Positions 1 through 10,025 are shown, numbered from the stretch's first letter. The stretch is DNA of 54,592 bases from Nitrospira sp. (GCA_029240595.1 JARDZZ010000002.1:1-54592), one strand, 5' to 3'. Program-made: numbers and translations. Notes: a model not told the origin generated them from the letters alone.

Positions 1-47
1 GTTGCGCCGAGGATCGCGATGACATAGGAGGATTGTTTTTTCAGCAT
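1..47 (-). CDS. asd: Probable aspartate-semialdehyde dehydrogenase, N-terminus only (cut by window edge)
   Basis: An ATG at 47 on the minus strand opens a frame that runs off the window after 15 codons. The visible peptide begins MLKKQSSYVIAILGA and the next codon (AC-) must be Thr. An ILGAT stretch directly after the start is the beginning of the GATGAVG dinucleotide-binding motif of the non-enteric Asd family. Asd makes aspartate semialdehyde for Lys, Thr and Met synthesis. The gene follows leuB and the NHL gene in the same direction, and leuB-asd neighbourhoods are common in bacteria. A weak TAGGA-type ribosome site lies about 11 bases upstream. With so few residues another Rossmann-fold enzyme cannot be excluded. 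Confidence 0.55.
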   Translation of the reverse strand, partial: MLKKQSSYVIAILGA

Positions 48-149
48 GGACAAGCATTCCTAACCGTTGCAACGTGCGCGGTTCCACCGACTCAACGAAC
101 ACCCCTCGGGTGCCAGCAACCAGCCGGCCGGCTGCAACGCAGCGTCTGG

Positions 150-1352
150 TTACAGCACGATTTCTCGAATCCGATGATTAAATGTATCCGCCACGAAGAG
201 ATGGTTCTCTTGGTCCATCACGAGGCCGAACGGGTAATTGAGACTGGCCTCTAACGGCGTGTTACCGTCTCCACCATAATTGGCGCTGCCCGTGCCAGCC
301 ACTCGATCGATCCGACCACCCACTCGATCCCATCGTCGAACCAAATGGTTATCGGAATCAGTCATGAACACATTGCCCTCCAAGTCAACCGCAATCCCGG
401 ATGGCCGAGACAGACTGGGCGAAGAGGCTTCCATCTCGCCTTGATACCGATATTCGCCGCCGTCACCGACCACTGTCTCGATTATGCCGGTCGCCGGATC
501 GACAGACCGAATTCTTCCATTAAACGTATCGGCAATATAGAGCCTGCCGTCTGTCCCAATGGTCAATCCGCTCGGTCCGGCAAGCGCCGCCTCCGTCGCA
601 GGTCTGCCGTCTCCATTGAATGTGGCGGTTCCTGTCCCGGCGACCGTCGTGATCACTCCCGTCCGTAAATCGACCATGCGGATGCGATTGTTGCTCTGGT
701 CGGCGACGTACAACCGGGCTCCCTGCACCACTAACGCAGCCGGCTCGTTGAGTCCAGCGGCGACAGACGGCCCTCCATCACCTCCGAATCGGGGAAGGCC
801 CACGCCGGCGATCGTCGTGATCCGGCCGGTACGGGCGTCCACGCGACGAATTCGATGATTCATCGTGTCGGCAATATACAAATCACCTTCAGCATCGGCC
901 GCAATCGCGGTCGGAAAATTCAAGAGCGCATCGAGCGCAAGCCCGCCGTCTCCGGCGAATCGCTTCGTGCTCCCCACTCCGTTGACCACATAGCGGACCG
1001 TCCCGCTCAAGTCGGACTGCTGCACGAAGGCAGCTTCCGCAGACGAACTGCCTTCGCTCAATGGGTCATCCGTCGCGGGAACGGCCGCTCTGTTCATGAC
1101 CGTCAAGGGCGAGTCGTGCGACGACGTACATCCTGCCACCGTGGTGATGAGTCCACTCCTTCGATCGACTTTCCGAATGACGTGGTTTTCGGAATCGGCG
1201 ATGAGAAGATTGCCGTCGTGATCAAGCGCCACGGCTTTTGGTTCGTTCAGACGTGCGGCGACAGCGGCTCCGCCGTCGCCGGACCAGCCGGCTTCGCCGC
1301 TTCCAACGACAGTTCTGATCATGCCGGTGCGGGCATCAACGCTCATGGTCAT
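150..1352 (-). CDS. NHL-repeat six-bladed beta-propeller protein
   Basis: This 400-residue protein is built almost wholly of six NHL-type repeats. Each has a GDGG-like turn, a hydrophobic N-P...VA-D-GNL strand, an IADS/T-NH-IR element and a closing ITTVAG strand. Six repeats fit one closed six-bladed propeller, a fold that usually presents a binding face for protein or other ligands. A Ser/Ala-rich spacer of about 45 residues separates repeats 1 and 2. No signal peptide is visible at the chosen start. The ATG shares its A with the leuB stop (TGATG), so translation is probably coupled to leuB. Its place inside a leucine/aspartate pathway operon is unexpected and gives no clear function. The family call is firm and the role is unknown. 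Confidence 0.85.
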   Translation of the reverse strand: MTMSVDARTGMIRTVVGSGEAGWSGDGGAAVAARLNEPKAVALDHDGNLLIADSENHVIRKVDRRSGLITTVAGCTSSHDSPLTVMNRAAVPATDDPLSEGSSSAEAAFVQQSDLSGTVRYVVNGVGSTKRFAGDGGLALDALLNFPTAIAADAEGDLYIADTMNHRIRRVDARTGRITTIAGVGLPRFGGDGGPSVAAGLNEPAALVVQGARLYVADQSNNRIRMVDLRTGVITTVAGTGTATFNGDGRPATEAALAGPSGLTIGTDGRLYIADTFNGRIRSVDPATGIIETVVGDGGEYRYQGEMEASSPSLSRPSGIAVDLEGNVFMTDSDNHLVRRWDRVGGRIDRVAGTGSANYGGDGNTPLEASLNYPFGLVMDQENHLFVADTFNHRIREIVL

Positions 1353-2425
1353 CAGCCGAGGCTCCGCATGATGACGTCGCCCATTTCAGTCGTCCCGACC
1401 ACCCTGGTACCCGGACTCTGAATGTCTTTCGTCCGATAACCCAGATCCAAGGCCTTGACGATCGCCTGCTCAATCAGCTCGGCTTCCTTCTCCAATTTGA
1501 ATGCGTACGACAGCATCATGGCTGCCGAGGCAATCGTCGCAATCGGGTTGGCGATGTTCTTGCCTGCGATGTCGGGCGCGCTGCCATGGATCGGCTCGAA
1601 TAGGCCGACCTGCGCTCCGAGGCTGGCGGACGGCAGCATGCCGATCGAGCCCGTCAACATCGCGGCTTCATCGCTGAGAATGTCACCGAACATGTTGTTG
1701 CAGAGCATGACATCGAATTGCCGCGGATTGCGCACAAGTTGCATGGCCGCATTGTCAACATACATATGACTGAGACTGACGTCTGGATAATCTTTGTGGA
1801 CGTCCACCACGACACGACGCCATAGCTCGGAGGATTCCAGCACATTGGCCTTGTCTACCGAGGTCAGCTTCTTCCGGCGCTTTCGAGCGGCGTCGAACGC
1901 GACCATGGCGATGCGACGGATTTCTTCCGTTGTATACACTTCGGTATTGACTCCCCGCTCGCTGCCGTTGGGCAGCTTCTCAATCCCCTTCGGCCTGCCG
2001 AAATAGATTCCGCCGGTCAATTCTCGGACGACGAGGATATCGATGCCTTCCACGACCTCTTTCTTTAATGTGGAGGCGTCGGTGAGGTTGGGATACAGTT
2101 TGGCGGGTCGCAGATTGGCATAGAGACCGAGCGCTTCACGGATGCCCAACAACGCCCGCTCGGGTCTGAGACTGTACTCTAATCCCTCCCATTTCGGTCC
2201 TCCGACCGCCCCCAGCAGCACGGCGTCGCTTTGTTTGGACAGCGTCAGCGTGTCTTGAGGTAGCGGCACTCCAACTTTATCGATGGCCTGACCGCCGATG
2301 TCGCCGTTCGTAAACTCAAAGTGATGCCCGCATCGTTCACCAACCGCCCTCAACACCTTGACCGCTTCTGGAACAATCTCCCGACCGACCCCGTCGCCTG
2401 CTAATACCGCGATTTTGGCTTTCAC
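1352..2425 (-). CDS. leuB: 3-isopropylmalate dehydrogenase
   Basis: LeuB oxidises and decarboxylates 3-isopropylmalate to 2-oxoisocaproate with NAD+, the third step of leucine synthesis, in the cytosol. The 357-residue product starts at a GTG ([14 protein letters not shown]) with GGAGG a few bases upstream, which gives the usual family length; the longer frame upstream is not LeuB-like. Family marks include the GDGVG nucleotide loop near the N-terminus, the [22 protein letters not shown] region with substrate-binding arginines, the Mg-binding [16 protein letters not shown] stretch and the [17 protein letters not shown] site. The gene lies downstream of leuA and a cupin gene on the same strand. 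It overlaps the NHL gene by one base. Confidence 0.96.
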   Translation of the reverse strand: MKAKIAVLAGDGVGREIVPEAVKVLRAVGERCGHHFEFTNGDIGGQAIDKVGVPLPQDTLTLSKQSDAVLLGAVGGPKWEGLEYSLRPERALLGIREALGLYANLRPAKLYPNLTDASTLKKEVVEGIDILVVRELTGGIYFGRPKGIEKLPNGSERGVNTEVYTTEEIRRIAMVAFDAARKRRKKLTSVDKANVLESSELWRRVVVDVHKDYPDVSLSHMYVDNAAMQLVRNPRQFDVMLCNNMFGDILSDEAAMLTGSIGMLPSASLGAQVGLFEPIHGSAPDIAGKNIANPIATIASAAMMLSYAFKLEKEAELIEQAIVKALDLGYRTKDIQSPGTRVVGTTEMGDVIMRSLG

Positions 2426-2492
2426 GCTGCCTCCGCCGTTAGCTTCCGCTTCGTGACACTTCCGACACCCCCGAGGCCTACCCCAAGTGGCG

Positions 2493-2873
2493 TTATTCCA
2501 ATATTCGCTCGTCCTCAGTTTTCCAAGCGGGGTCGACGACGCAGAGAAACTCGATGGTGTCAGTTCCCATATTCTCAAGCGATTGTTTACTGCCGGGCGG
2601 GACATAGAGGGTCGTGCCGGCTTCCACGGTCGTCACCTGCTCATCAATCATGAACCGTCCATGCCCGGTGAGGAAATAATAGACTTCGGATGAATTCAGG
2701 ACGTGCCACTTTGAACGCTGACCGGGCCCTAGAGCCCCGTGTGCGAGGCTATATCCAAGTTTCAGCGGATGCTTGGCCGGATGGAACACTTCGCGAAGCC
2801 GCGTATGGTCGCCGGCGAGGAACTCGGGCCGATCCGCCGGCGTGACCTTGAACACAGGAGCCCCCTTCGCCAT
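2493..2873 (-). CDS. Single-domain cupin protein
   Basis: A 126-residue protein with one cupin_2 fold. The two motifs are visible: a first with [19 protein letters not shown] and a second with [19 protein letters not shown]. His and Glu residues fit a metal site, although the second-motif histidine appears to be replaced. The gene sits between leuA and leuB on the same strand, which suggests co-transcription rather than a defined enzymatic role in leucine synthesis. Small cupins can be isomerases, dioxygenases or sensors of small molecules, so function is left open. The start has no strong ribosome site and the leuA gap is about 40 bases. Confidence 0.85.
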   Translation of the reverse strand: MAKGAPVFKVTPADRPEFLAGDHTRLREVFHPAKHPLKLGYSLAHGALGPGQRSKWHVLNSSEVYYFLTGHGRFMIDEQVTTVEAGTTLYVPPGSKQSLENMGTDTIEFLCVVDPAWKTEDERILE

Positions 2874-2915
2874 TATCAGCTTGGTGAAGACGGCACTGTA
2901 CCGTGCAAGGTTTCA

Positions 2916-4463
2916 TCAAATCAAGTTTACCTTCTGCTCTCCTTGCGCCTGTTTTGTGGCCAAATACGCCAGCTTGTTCAAAGCATTCAGGTACGCCCTT
3001 GCCGACGCCGTAATAATGTCGGTGTCCGCGCCATGGCCCGACACGGTTCGTCCATCCTCTTGAACTCTGACGGAGACTTCGCCTTGGGCATCGGTCCCGC
3101 CGGTGATCGCCTTGACGACATACATGAGCAGCGTGCTTTTCGTCTGGGTAATGGCGGCAATTGTCCGGTATACGGCATCGACGGGGCCATCGCCGGTCCC
3201 CCTTTGGCTGAGAGACTTGCCGTCGATTTCCAATTCGACCGTGGCGGTCGGCACCTGATCGGTTCCACTGCTCACGCTGAAGGATTTCAAGGTGATCCGA
3301 TCGGCCATTTTGGCCAATTCCTCGGAGACGATCACCTCGAGATCTTCCTCGTAAATCTCCTTCTTATGATCGGCGAGCCTCTTAAAGCGCTCGAAGGCAT
3401 GGTTCACCTCTTCCTCTGTCAACTTGTACCCCAATTCTTCGAGGCGCTGGCGGAACGCATGGCGCCCGGAAAGCTTGCCCATGACCATTTTACTCTCGAC
3501 CAACCCGATCGATTCGGGCCGCATGATCTCATACGTGGTTTTGTCCTTTAGCAGTCCATCTTGATGGATGCCGGACGTATGGGCAAACGCATTGGCTCCC
3601 ACGATTGCCTTGTTCGGCTGCACCACCATGCCGGTAATTTTGCTGACCAGTCGACTCGTCTTGGAGATTTCTTCCGTGTGTATTCTGGTATCGGCCTGAT
3701 AGAGGTCTTTCCGCGTACGCAACCCCATCGCAATCTCTTCCAATGAAGTATTGCCGGCGCGCTCGCCGATCCCGTTGATCGTGCACTCGACTTGGCCGGC
3801 GCCCTCCATGACAGCCGCGAGACTATTGGCCACGGCGAGCCCTAGATCGTTGTGACAATGCACTGAAATGACCGCCTTGCCGCTGTTGGCTACCCGCTCC
3901 CTGATCCCTTTGATCAGCTTCCCGAATTCCTGAGGGATGGCATACCCCACGGTGTCAGGGATATTGACCGTCCCCGCGCCCGCTTCGATGACGGCTTCGA
4001 TCACCTCGTGCAGATAGGCGGGATCAGAGCGGCTCGCGTCCATCGGTGAGAACTCGACGTCTTCCACGTAACCCCTCGCCCGCTGTACCATTTCGACCGC
4101 GCGCTTCTTGGCTTCTTCACGCGTCATGCGAAATTGATGCTTCAGATGGATGTCCGACGTCGAGAGGAACGTGTGTATACGAACCTTCGGCGCACCTTTG
4201 AGGGCCTCCCAGGCACGGTCGATGTCCTCGGGGCGAGCCCGCGCAAGGCTGCAAATCGTCGGCCCTTCCACCTCCTGGGCAATGCGCCGCACCGCTTCGA
4301 AATCCCCGGGGGAACTATAGGCGAACCCGGCCTCGATAATGTCCACTCCAAGCCTGGCCAGCTGTTTCGCCACCATCACCTTTTCTTCCACGTTCATACT
4401 CGCGCCGGGAGATTGCTCCCCGTCACGCAATGTGGTGTCGAAAATTCTGATCATCCGTGTCAT
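2916..4463 (-). CDS. leuA: 2-isopropylmalate synthase
   Basis: LeuA condenses acetyl-CoA with 2-oxoisovalerate, the committed step of leucine synthesis. The 515-residue product has the family opening [20 protein letters not shown], with the metal-binding Asp and the catalytic Arg. It also has the [13 protein letters not shown] motif carrying metal-binding histidines, the GIGERAGN loop and the HTSGIHQDG segment. The C-terminal ~150 residues match the LeuA allosteric dimer domain, so leucine feedback inhibition is likely. The start is set by AGAGGTGAG about 8 bases upstream. Expression is probably governed by the T-box leader upstream (4626-4951), which senses uncharged tRNA-Leu; a palindromic element lies between that leader and the start codon. 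Confidence 0.97.
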   Translation of the reverse strand: MTRMIRIFDTTLRDGEQSPGASMNVEEKVMVAKQLARLGVDIIEAGFAYSSPGDFEAVRRIAQEVEGPTICSLARARPEDIDRAWEALKGAPKVRIHTFLSTSDIHLKHQFRMTREEAKKRAVEMVQRARGYVEDVEFSPMDASRSDPAYLHEVIEAVIEAGAGTVNIPDTVGYAIPQEFGKLIKGIRERVANSGKAVISVHCHNDLGLAVANSLAAVMEGAGQVECTINGIGERAGNTSLEEIAMGLRTRKDLYQADTRIHTEEISKTSRLVSKITGMVVQPNKAIVGANAFAHTSGIHQDGLLKDKTTYEIMRPESIGLVESKMVMGKLSGRHAFRQRLEELGYKLTEEEVNHAFERFKRLADHKKEIYEEDLEVIVSEELAKMADRITLKSFSVSSGTDQVPTATVELEIDGKSLSQRGTGDGPVDAVYRTIAAITQTKSTLLMYVVKAITGGTDAQGEVSVRVQEDGRTVSGHGADTDIITASARAYLNALNKLAYLATKQAQGEQKVNLI

Positions 4464-4501
4464 GTTCTCACCTCTTCTGGTCTAAGTGGTCCACTCGACG
4501 C

Positions 4502-4624
4502 GAGGCCGAGCAAAACGGATTTCTGCAAAGCGGCAGCGAGCGAAACGGTGAGGCGTACGTTTGACGGTACGTCGAGCCGTTGAGCGACGGAAGCACGATG
4601 CAGAAATCCACTTTCATCGGCCTC
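4502..4624. repeat. 123-bp near-perfect palindromic element in the leuA 5' leader
   Basis: The outer 26 bases (4502-4527) and the reverse complement of 4599-4624 share GAGGCCGA, then seven variable bases, then GGATTTCTGCA. Inside, both arms carry AACGG and CGTAC at matching offsets, leading to a short loop around 4560. The whole unit can fold into one long hairpin in RNA from either strand. It lies between the T-box terminator (ending near 4626) and the leuA ribosome site. No second copy was seen in this window. The size and symmetry resemble a REP/MITE-type intergenic repeat, but mobility is inferred from structure only. Confidence 0.7.
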
Positions 4625-4625
4625 T

Positions 4626-4667
4626 AAAAGCAAAAGCCTCCATCCCTTGGCCCAGGGACGGAGGCTT
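4626..4667 (-). terminator. Intrinsic terminator of the leuA T-box
   Basis: On the minus strand, AAGCCTCC-G-TCCCT pairs with AGGGA-T-GGAGGCTT around a short GGGCCA loop, followed by TTTTGCTTTT. It begins nine bases after the T-box motif, the position expected for mutually exclusive terminator and antiterminator folds. Confidence 0.92.
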
Positions 4668-4951
4668 CGAAGACTCCGTGGTACCACCCTGATTCGGCTC
4701 GGACGTCACTCTCGTTGTCCGATGCCCTTCATTCGGCCCGTCACGAGGGCAAGGCGGAATCCATTACTCGGATTTCGTGGATCCAGGCTCGGAGGCGAGT
4801 TCAGCAAGATTTGGGTTGGCTCGCACCATCCGCCAACTCTCTGTCCTGAATGTTGGAACCAGCCCCCAGCTCCGTTCTCGCATCGTTCAAAGGCGCTGGC
4901 TGCCCGCTTTCAACATTCTGGTGTCCAAACCGTTGCTTACTACTCCTCGTC
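4626..4951 (-). promoter_or_regulatory. Leucine-specific T-box riboswitch upstream of leuA
   Basis: The minus-strand RNA has the ordered T-box parts. An AGTAGTAA loop (4944-4937) is followed by GCAAcGGTTTGG, which pairs fully with CCAAATCTTGC on the other side of stem I. Opposite the loop lies GAA-CTC-GCC, giving specifier CTC (Leu) at 4799-4797. The apical part carries AGAGAG-TTGGC-GGATGGTG-CGA-GCCAA. The T-box proper AGGGTGGTACCACGG lies at 4690-4676; its TGGT bulge can pair with the ACCA end of tRNA-Leu. A terminator follows. Uncharged tRNA-Leu should favour the antiterminator and allow leuA transcription. T-boxes are best known from Firmicutes and Actinobacteria. Confidence 0.93.
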
Positions 4952-4958
4952 GTTGCCG

Positions 4959-5759
4959 CTACCACTTCTGTTCGACGACTTCTCGTTTCGGCGGGGGTTG
5001 CTTACCCGCGAATTTCGTGAGCACAACGAACATGCGTTCGACCGGCCCAAGCAGGGCATACCCGGCGAACATGACAAATAGCATAACCTGGGGCCACGCC
5101 GCTACAAGAACTAACGCAAGAATGCCCCACACCAGGTAGGTGATGTGCTGTCGTCCTCGAAATTTCAGGTCCTTGAAGCTGCGGTACTTAATGGTGCTGA
5201 CCATAAGGAACGATAAGATCAGCGTCACGATCAGTACCGCGACCGGCTTGACCTCCGCGCCCACCCGAACAATGTAGTGGTCGAAAATCACCATACTGGC
5301 CACGACTCCCGCGGCAGCGGGAATCGCCAGGCCCGTAAAATACTTCCCGTCGGCCATCGTTGCGGTTGCATTGAACCGGGCGAGCCGAACCGCTCCCATG
5401 GCCACGTAGGCGAACATAACGGCGATGCCGAATGTGCCTTGCCCGCTCAAGGCCCACGAATAGAGCAAGAGTCCCGGTGCGACGCCGAAGGACACCAGAT
5501 CGGACAGGGAGTCGTATTCCAACCCAAAGTGGCTGGTGCTGTTCGTCATCCGAGCCGATTTTCCATCCAGAACGTCGAAGATCATGGCGACGAGGATGGC
5601 AATCGCCGCCGCCATATAATCGGCATTGAAGACGGACAAGACGGCAAAAATTCCGCAGAACAGATTGCCGGTCGTAAACAGATTCGGAATCAGGTGCATG
5701 GCCGCCTTGTGCCGTTTGGTGCCTTTGGCAAAGGATTGTCTAAGACCGGTGTTTTTCAT
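4959..5759 (-). CDS. pssA: CDP-diacylglycerol--serine O-phosphatidyltransferase
   Basis: PssA joins CDP-diacylglycerol and serine to give phosphatidylserine at the inner membrane. The 266-residue protein carries the complete CDP-alcohol phosphotransferase signature: D65-G66, A69-R70, G79, D83 and D87 (DG-x2-AR-x8-G-x3-D-x3-D). Several hydrophobic membrane helices flank it, and the N-terminus is basic. This is the integral-membrane, Bacillus-type synthase rather than the soluble enteric type. The ATG overlaps the psd stop by four bases, so product and next enzyme (phosphatidylserine decarboxylase) are made together. The C-terminal tail is Lys/Arg-rich. The gene ends just before the leuA T-box. 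Confidence 0.95.
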   Translation of the reverse strand: MKNTGLRQSFAKGTKRHKAAMHLIPNLFTTGNLFCGIFAVLSVFNADYMAAAIAILVAMIFDVLDGKSARMTNSTSHFGLEYDSLSDLVSFGVAPGLLLYSWALSGQGTFGIAVMFAYVAMGAVRLARFNATATMADGKYFTGLAIPAAAGVVASMVIFDHYIVRVGAEVKPVAVLIVTLILSFLMVSTIKYRSFKDLKFRGRQHITYLVWGILALVLVAAWPQVMLFVMFAGYALLGPVERMFVVLTKFAGKQPPPKREVVEQKW

Positions 5760-6406
5760 TGTAGTTCCCCCAGGATTGTTTCTCCGCCTGTCACACGGTT
5801 ACCGACAGCAATCCTGATTGCCGTCCCGACCGGAAGATACGTATCCATCCGAGAGCCGAACCGGATGAGACCATAGCGCTCGCCCCGAACCGCCCGGTCC
5901 TTGGGGTTCACCCAGCACACGATCCGTCTGGCAATGAGTCCTGCAACCTGCACGCAGAGCACTTTGGCCCCTTCCACCGTCTTAATCATCACGGCGTTTT
6001 GCTCGTTCTTCACTGTCGCATGGGGCTTACTGGCCACCAGAAACAACCCGGGCTGGTACTGTACATTCTCGACAATGCCTTCACACGGCATCCGGTTGAT
6101 GTGCACGTCGAACACGTTCAAGAATATGGAGATCCGAACGGCGCGATCTTTCAGATACCGCGGCTCGAATTCTTCTTCGACCGCAAGCACGACCCCGTCA
6201 CCCGGGGCAACGACGAGTCCAGGCCCTTGGGGAACCCTTCGCGGCGGGTTGCGGAAAAACCAGGACACGAAGAGGGTCAGCATGGCCCCCACGACCGCCA
6301 GGGGTATCCAACCGAGCCACCATGCGATCAGTGTAATGCCCGCGGCAGCGCCGATGAAGGGAAATCCTTCTTTGGCAAAGGGAACACCGGCCGCTCGATC
6401 AGTCAC
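5756..6406 (-). CDS. psd: Phosphatidylserine decarboxylase proenzyme, short type
   Basis: Psd converts phosphatidylserine to phosphatidylethanolamine. The 216-residue precursor belongs to the short Psd-A class. The self-cleavage site is the FGS of RFGSRMD near residue 182, where Ser becomes the pyruvoyl group; the Asp and His regions DVHINRMP and VVAPGDGVV are also typical. One or two membrane segments lie at residues ~15-45. The start is a GTG with GGAGGTGGAGG upstream. It is the first gene of the psd-pssA pair and follows ilvC by 15 bases. Confidence 0.95.
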   Translation of the reverse strand: MTDRAAGVPFAKEGFPFIGAAAGITLIAWWLGWIPLAVVGAMLTLFVSWFFRNPPRRVPQGPGLVVAPGDGVVLAVEEEFEPRYLKDRAVRISIFLNVFDVHINRMPCEGIVENVQYQPGLFLVASKPHATVKNEQNAVMIKTVEGAKVLCVQVAGLIARRIVCWVNPKDRAVRGERYGLIRFGSRMDTYLPVGTAIRIAVGNRVTGGETILGELQ

Positions 6407-6421
6407 AGGCCTCCACCTCCA

Positions 6422-7492
<1,071 letters not shown>

Positions 7493-7495
7493 TCA

Positions 7496-8014
7496 TTACT
7501 CGCGGGCGACTTTCTTGGGTTGCGTCGTCGTGGAACGGAGCGGTTCCCGGGCAACGGCCACCCGGCCGGTCCTGGTCAATTCTTTGATTCCCAGCGGCTG
7601 AAGGAGATTGATGATCGCTTCGATCTTTTTCGGATCACCCGTGACTTCAATCGTATAAGTCGCGGGAGTCGAATCGATGACATTCGCGCGGAAGATATCG
7701 GCAATCCGTAAGGCTTCCGCGCGGTCTTCCTGCCTGGTGTGCACTTTGATCAGCGCCGTCTCGCGTGAGACAAAATCGCTTTCGTTCAAATCCACGACTT
7801 TGATGACGTCAATCAACTTGTTGAGCTGCTTGACAATCTGCTCGACGATCCGCTCATCACCCGAGGTGACGATCGTCATTTGAGACATGGACGGATCCAA
7901 CGTCGGTGCGACAGACAGGCTTTCGATGTTGAAACCGCGACCGCTGAACAACCCGGCGATCCGCGACAGGACTCCAAACTTATTCTCGACCGTCACTAAG
8001 ATGATGTGTTCCAT
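7496..8014 (-). CDS. ilvN: Acetolactate synthase regulatory (small) subunit
   Basis: IlvN binds the catalytic subunit and gives valine feedback inhibition. The 172-residue product starts MEHIILVTVENKFGVLSRIAG, the canonical first ACT domain with RGFNIESLSVAPT. The C-terminal half carries a second domain (RIADIFRANVIDSTPATYTIEVTGDPKKI). A longer frame exists upstream but overlaps ilvB and has no family similarity. The gene starts 65 bases after ilvB. Confidence 0.95.
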   Translation of the reverse strand: MEHIILVTVENKFGVLSRIAGLFSGRGFNIESLSVAPTLDPSMSQMTIVTSGDERIVEQIVKQLNKLIDVIKVVDLNESDFVSRETALIKVHTRQEDRAEALRIADIFRANVIDSTPATYTIEVTGDPKKIEAIINLLQPLGIKELTRTGRVAVAREPLRSTTTQPKKVARE

Positions 8015-8079
8015 CGTTCTGGTCTCATCGTCGGTGCCGGCAATGACGCTGCGGATCTCGGCAACCGCCCCAAAATCCT

Positions 8080-9855
8080 CTATGCCGTCAAGATCGTGTC
8101 TTTGTCCTGTGGAGTCACCTTGGCGCCGCCGCTCTGTTTCAGTTTCAGCTCCGGCGGATCGTCCAAAATCATCTCGTGATTGCACCCGCCTGCCGGAATC
8201 ATGGGGTAGACGTTTTCGTAGGGATGTGTCGGCACATCCACGATGACTGGCCCTTTGGCCGCAATGGCTTCCTGCAGCACGTTGTCCAAATCGCTCACCT
8301 TCGACGCCCGCAACCCTATGGCGCCGTACGCATCGGCCAGCTTGACGAAATCCGGGGTGGTGTCCAGATAACTCGAGGCGTAGCGTCCCTCGTAGAAGAG
8401 GTCCTGCCATTGGCGCACCATTCCGTGAAATCGATTGTTTAAGACGATGATTTTCACCGGAAGTTTGTGCACGACCGCAGTCGCCATTTCCTGCATGTTC
8501 ATCTGCACACTGCCGTCACCTGCGATGCAGAGGACGAGCCGGCCGGGAAAGGCAGCTTGGGCACCCATTGCGGCGGGAAATCCGAATCCCATCGTCCCGA
8601 GTCCGCCGGAGGTCAACCAACGGTTCGGCTTGGCCATCTTGAAATATTGGGCCGCCCACATCTGGTGCTGACCGACGTCCGTGGACACGATTGGATCCAG
8701 GTCCTTGGTCAGCTCGTACAGGCGTTTGATCACTTGCTGCGGCTTAATGGGTCCATCCGCCTCCTGCTGATAGCTGAGGGGATGCGCGCTCTGCCATTCC
8801 CGAATCTGGTCCCACCAGGCTTTGCGCAGTTCCTTTTGCTCGCCGTTTACTGTCGCCCGGAGAATCTGATTCAATTCGCGCAGCACGGCCTTGCAGTCGC
8901 CGACGATCGGAATGTCGACGTGGATGTTCTTCCTGATCGACGTCGGATCAATGTCAATGTGAATGATCTTGGCGTAAGGACAGAACTCGGACACCTTGCC
9001 AGTCACCCGGTCATCGAAGCGGGCGCCGATGGCCACGACGAGATCCGAGTAGTGCACGGCCATGTTGGCCTGGTAAGTGCCGTGCATTCCCATCATTCCA
9101 AGAGACAGAGGATGTTCGCCCGGGAAGGCGCCCAACCCCATCAACGTCATGTCGACTGGAATCTGCGTGAGCTCGGCCAATTCAATTAACTCTTTCGAGG
9201 CACCCGAGAAGATCACGCCGCCGCCGACGTAAAGAATCGGCTTCTTGGACTTCATAATGGCTTCTGCGGCCTGTTTGACCTGCCACTTATTGCCTTCATA
9301 TGTCGGGTTGTATCCCCGGATCGACACGGAATTCGGATAATTGAACTCCGCCTTGTCCATCGAGACGTCTTTGGGAATGTCCACCAAAACCGGCCCGGGA
9401 CGCCCGGTGGTGGCGATGTAGAACGCCTCCTTGATGGTTGAGGCCAGCTCGTTCACGTCTTTCACGAGAAAGTTGTACTTCGTGCAGGGACGGCTCAGTC
9501 CTACGTTGTCCGCCTCTTGGAAGGCATCGTTTCCGATCAAATTGGTCGGCACCTGGCCGCTAAAGCACACCAGCGGGACAGAATCCATGTAGGCATCGGC
9601 CAAGGCGGTAATCACATTGGTCATGCCGGGTCCCGACGTCACGAGACACACCCCCGCCTTGCCGGTGGCCTTGGCGTATCCTTCGGCCATGTGGCCGGCA
9701 CCTTGCTCATGGCGAGTCAACACCACCTCTATGTCCTTCTGTTGGTGCAGCATGTCGAAAATCTTGAGGACAACCCCCCCCGGCAGCGCGAAGAGGGTTT
9801 TCACTCCTTCACGCTTGAGGCATTCGATAAAAATTTCGGCGCCTGTCAGTTTCAT
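8080..9855 (-). CDS. ilvB: Acetolactate synthase catalytic (large) subunit
   Basis: A ThDP- and FAD-dependent enzyme that condenses two pyruvates, or pyruvate and 2-oxobutyrate, as the first common step of branched-chain synthesis. The 591-residue product begins MKLTGAEIFIECLKREGV at an ATG preceded by GGAGG. The catalytic Glu lies in LTRHEQGAGHMAEGYA. The ThDP/Mg site is the GDGSVQMNMQE...NNRFHGMV region, and the middle domain has GARFDDRVTGK. A TTG 12 bases upstream is also open but lacks spacing for its own ribosome site. Transcription probably starts from the promoter at 9997-10025. Confidence 0.97.
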   Translation of the reverse strand: MKLTGAEIFIECLKREGVKTLFALPGGVVLKIFDMLHQQKDIEVVLTRHEQGAGHMAEGYAKATGKAGVCLVTSGPGMTNVITALADAYMDSVPLVCFSGQVPTNLIGNDAFQEADNVGLSRPCTKYNFLVKDVNELASTIKEAFYIATTGRPGPVLVDIPKDVSMDKAEFNYPNSVSIRGYNPTYEGNKWQVKQAAEAIMKSKKPILYVGGGVIFSGASKELIELAELTQIPVDMTLMGLGAFPGEHPLSLGMMGMHGTYQANMAVHYSDLVVAIGARFDDRVTGKVSEFCPYAKIIHIDIDPTSIRKNIHVDIPIVGDCKAVLRELNQILRATVNGEQKELRKAWWDQIREWQSAHPLSYQQEADGPIKPQQVIKRLYELTKDLDPIVSTDVGQHQMWAAQYFKMAKPNRWLTSGGLGTMGFGFPAAMGAQAAFPGRLVLCIAGDGSVQMNMQEMATAVVHKLPVKIIVLNNRFHGMVRQWQDLFYEGRYASSYLDTTPDFVKLADAYGAIGLRASKVSDLDNVLQEAIAAKGPVIVDVPTHPYENVYPMIPAGGCNHEMILDDPPELKLKQSGGAKVTPQDKDTILTA

Positions 9856-9996
9856 GCAGACCTCCAATCCCTCCCGTGGCCCTTGTCAGCTTGACGCTTT
9901 TCGATTCTGGCCATCGGAGGTGGATACACCATTACCACTGATCACCTACCGCTGATCATCGAGAAATATCTGAAATATCAATGACAAAGATCAAAG

Positions 9997-10025
9997 ATCC
10001 TAGCACCACGATAATGCCAGGTCAA
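9997..10025 (-). promoter_or_regulatory. Sigma-70-type promoter for ilvB-ilvN-ilvC
   Basis: Minus strand TTGACC (10025-10020), a 17-base spacer, then TAGGAT (10002-9997). The predicted start leaves about 130 bases of leader before ilvB. The leader has two near-identical TGATCAG(C/T)GGTA stretches, but no T-box or leader peptide was recognised. Confidence 0.7.

Noticed and set aside
48-149. Gene between the asd start and the NHL stop
   Set aside because: Only about 100 bases, no ribosome site or frame of note; treated as a normal intergenic spacer.
9856-9996. Possible T-box or attenuator in the ilvB leader
   Set aside because: Two similar TGATCAG(C/T)GGTA stretches are present, but no T-box motif, terminator or leader peptide rich in Ile, Val or Leu was found.
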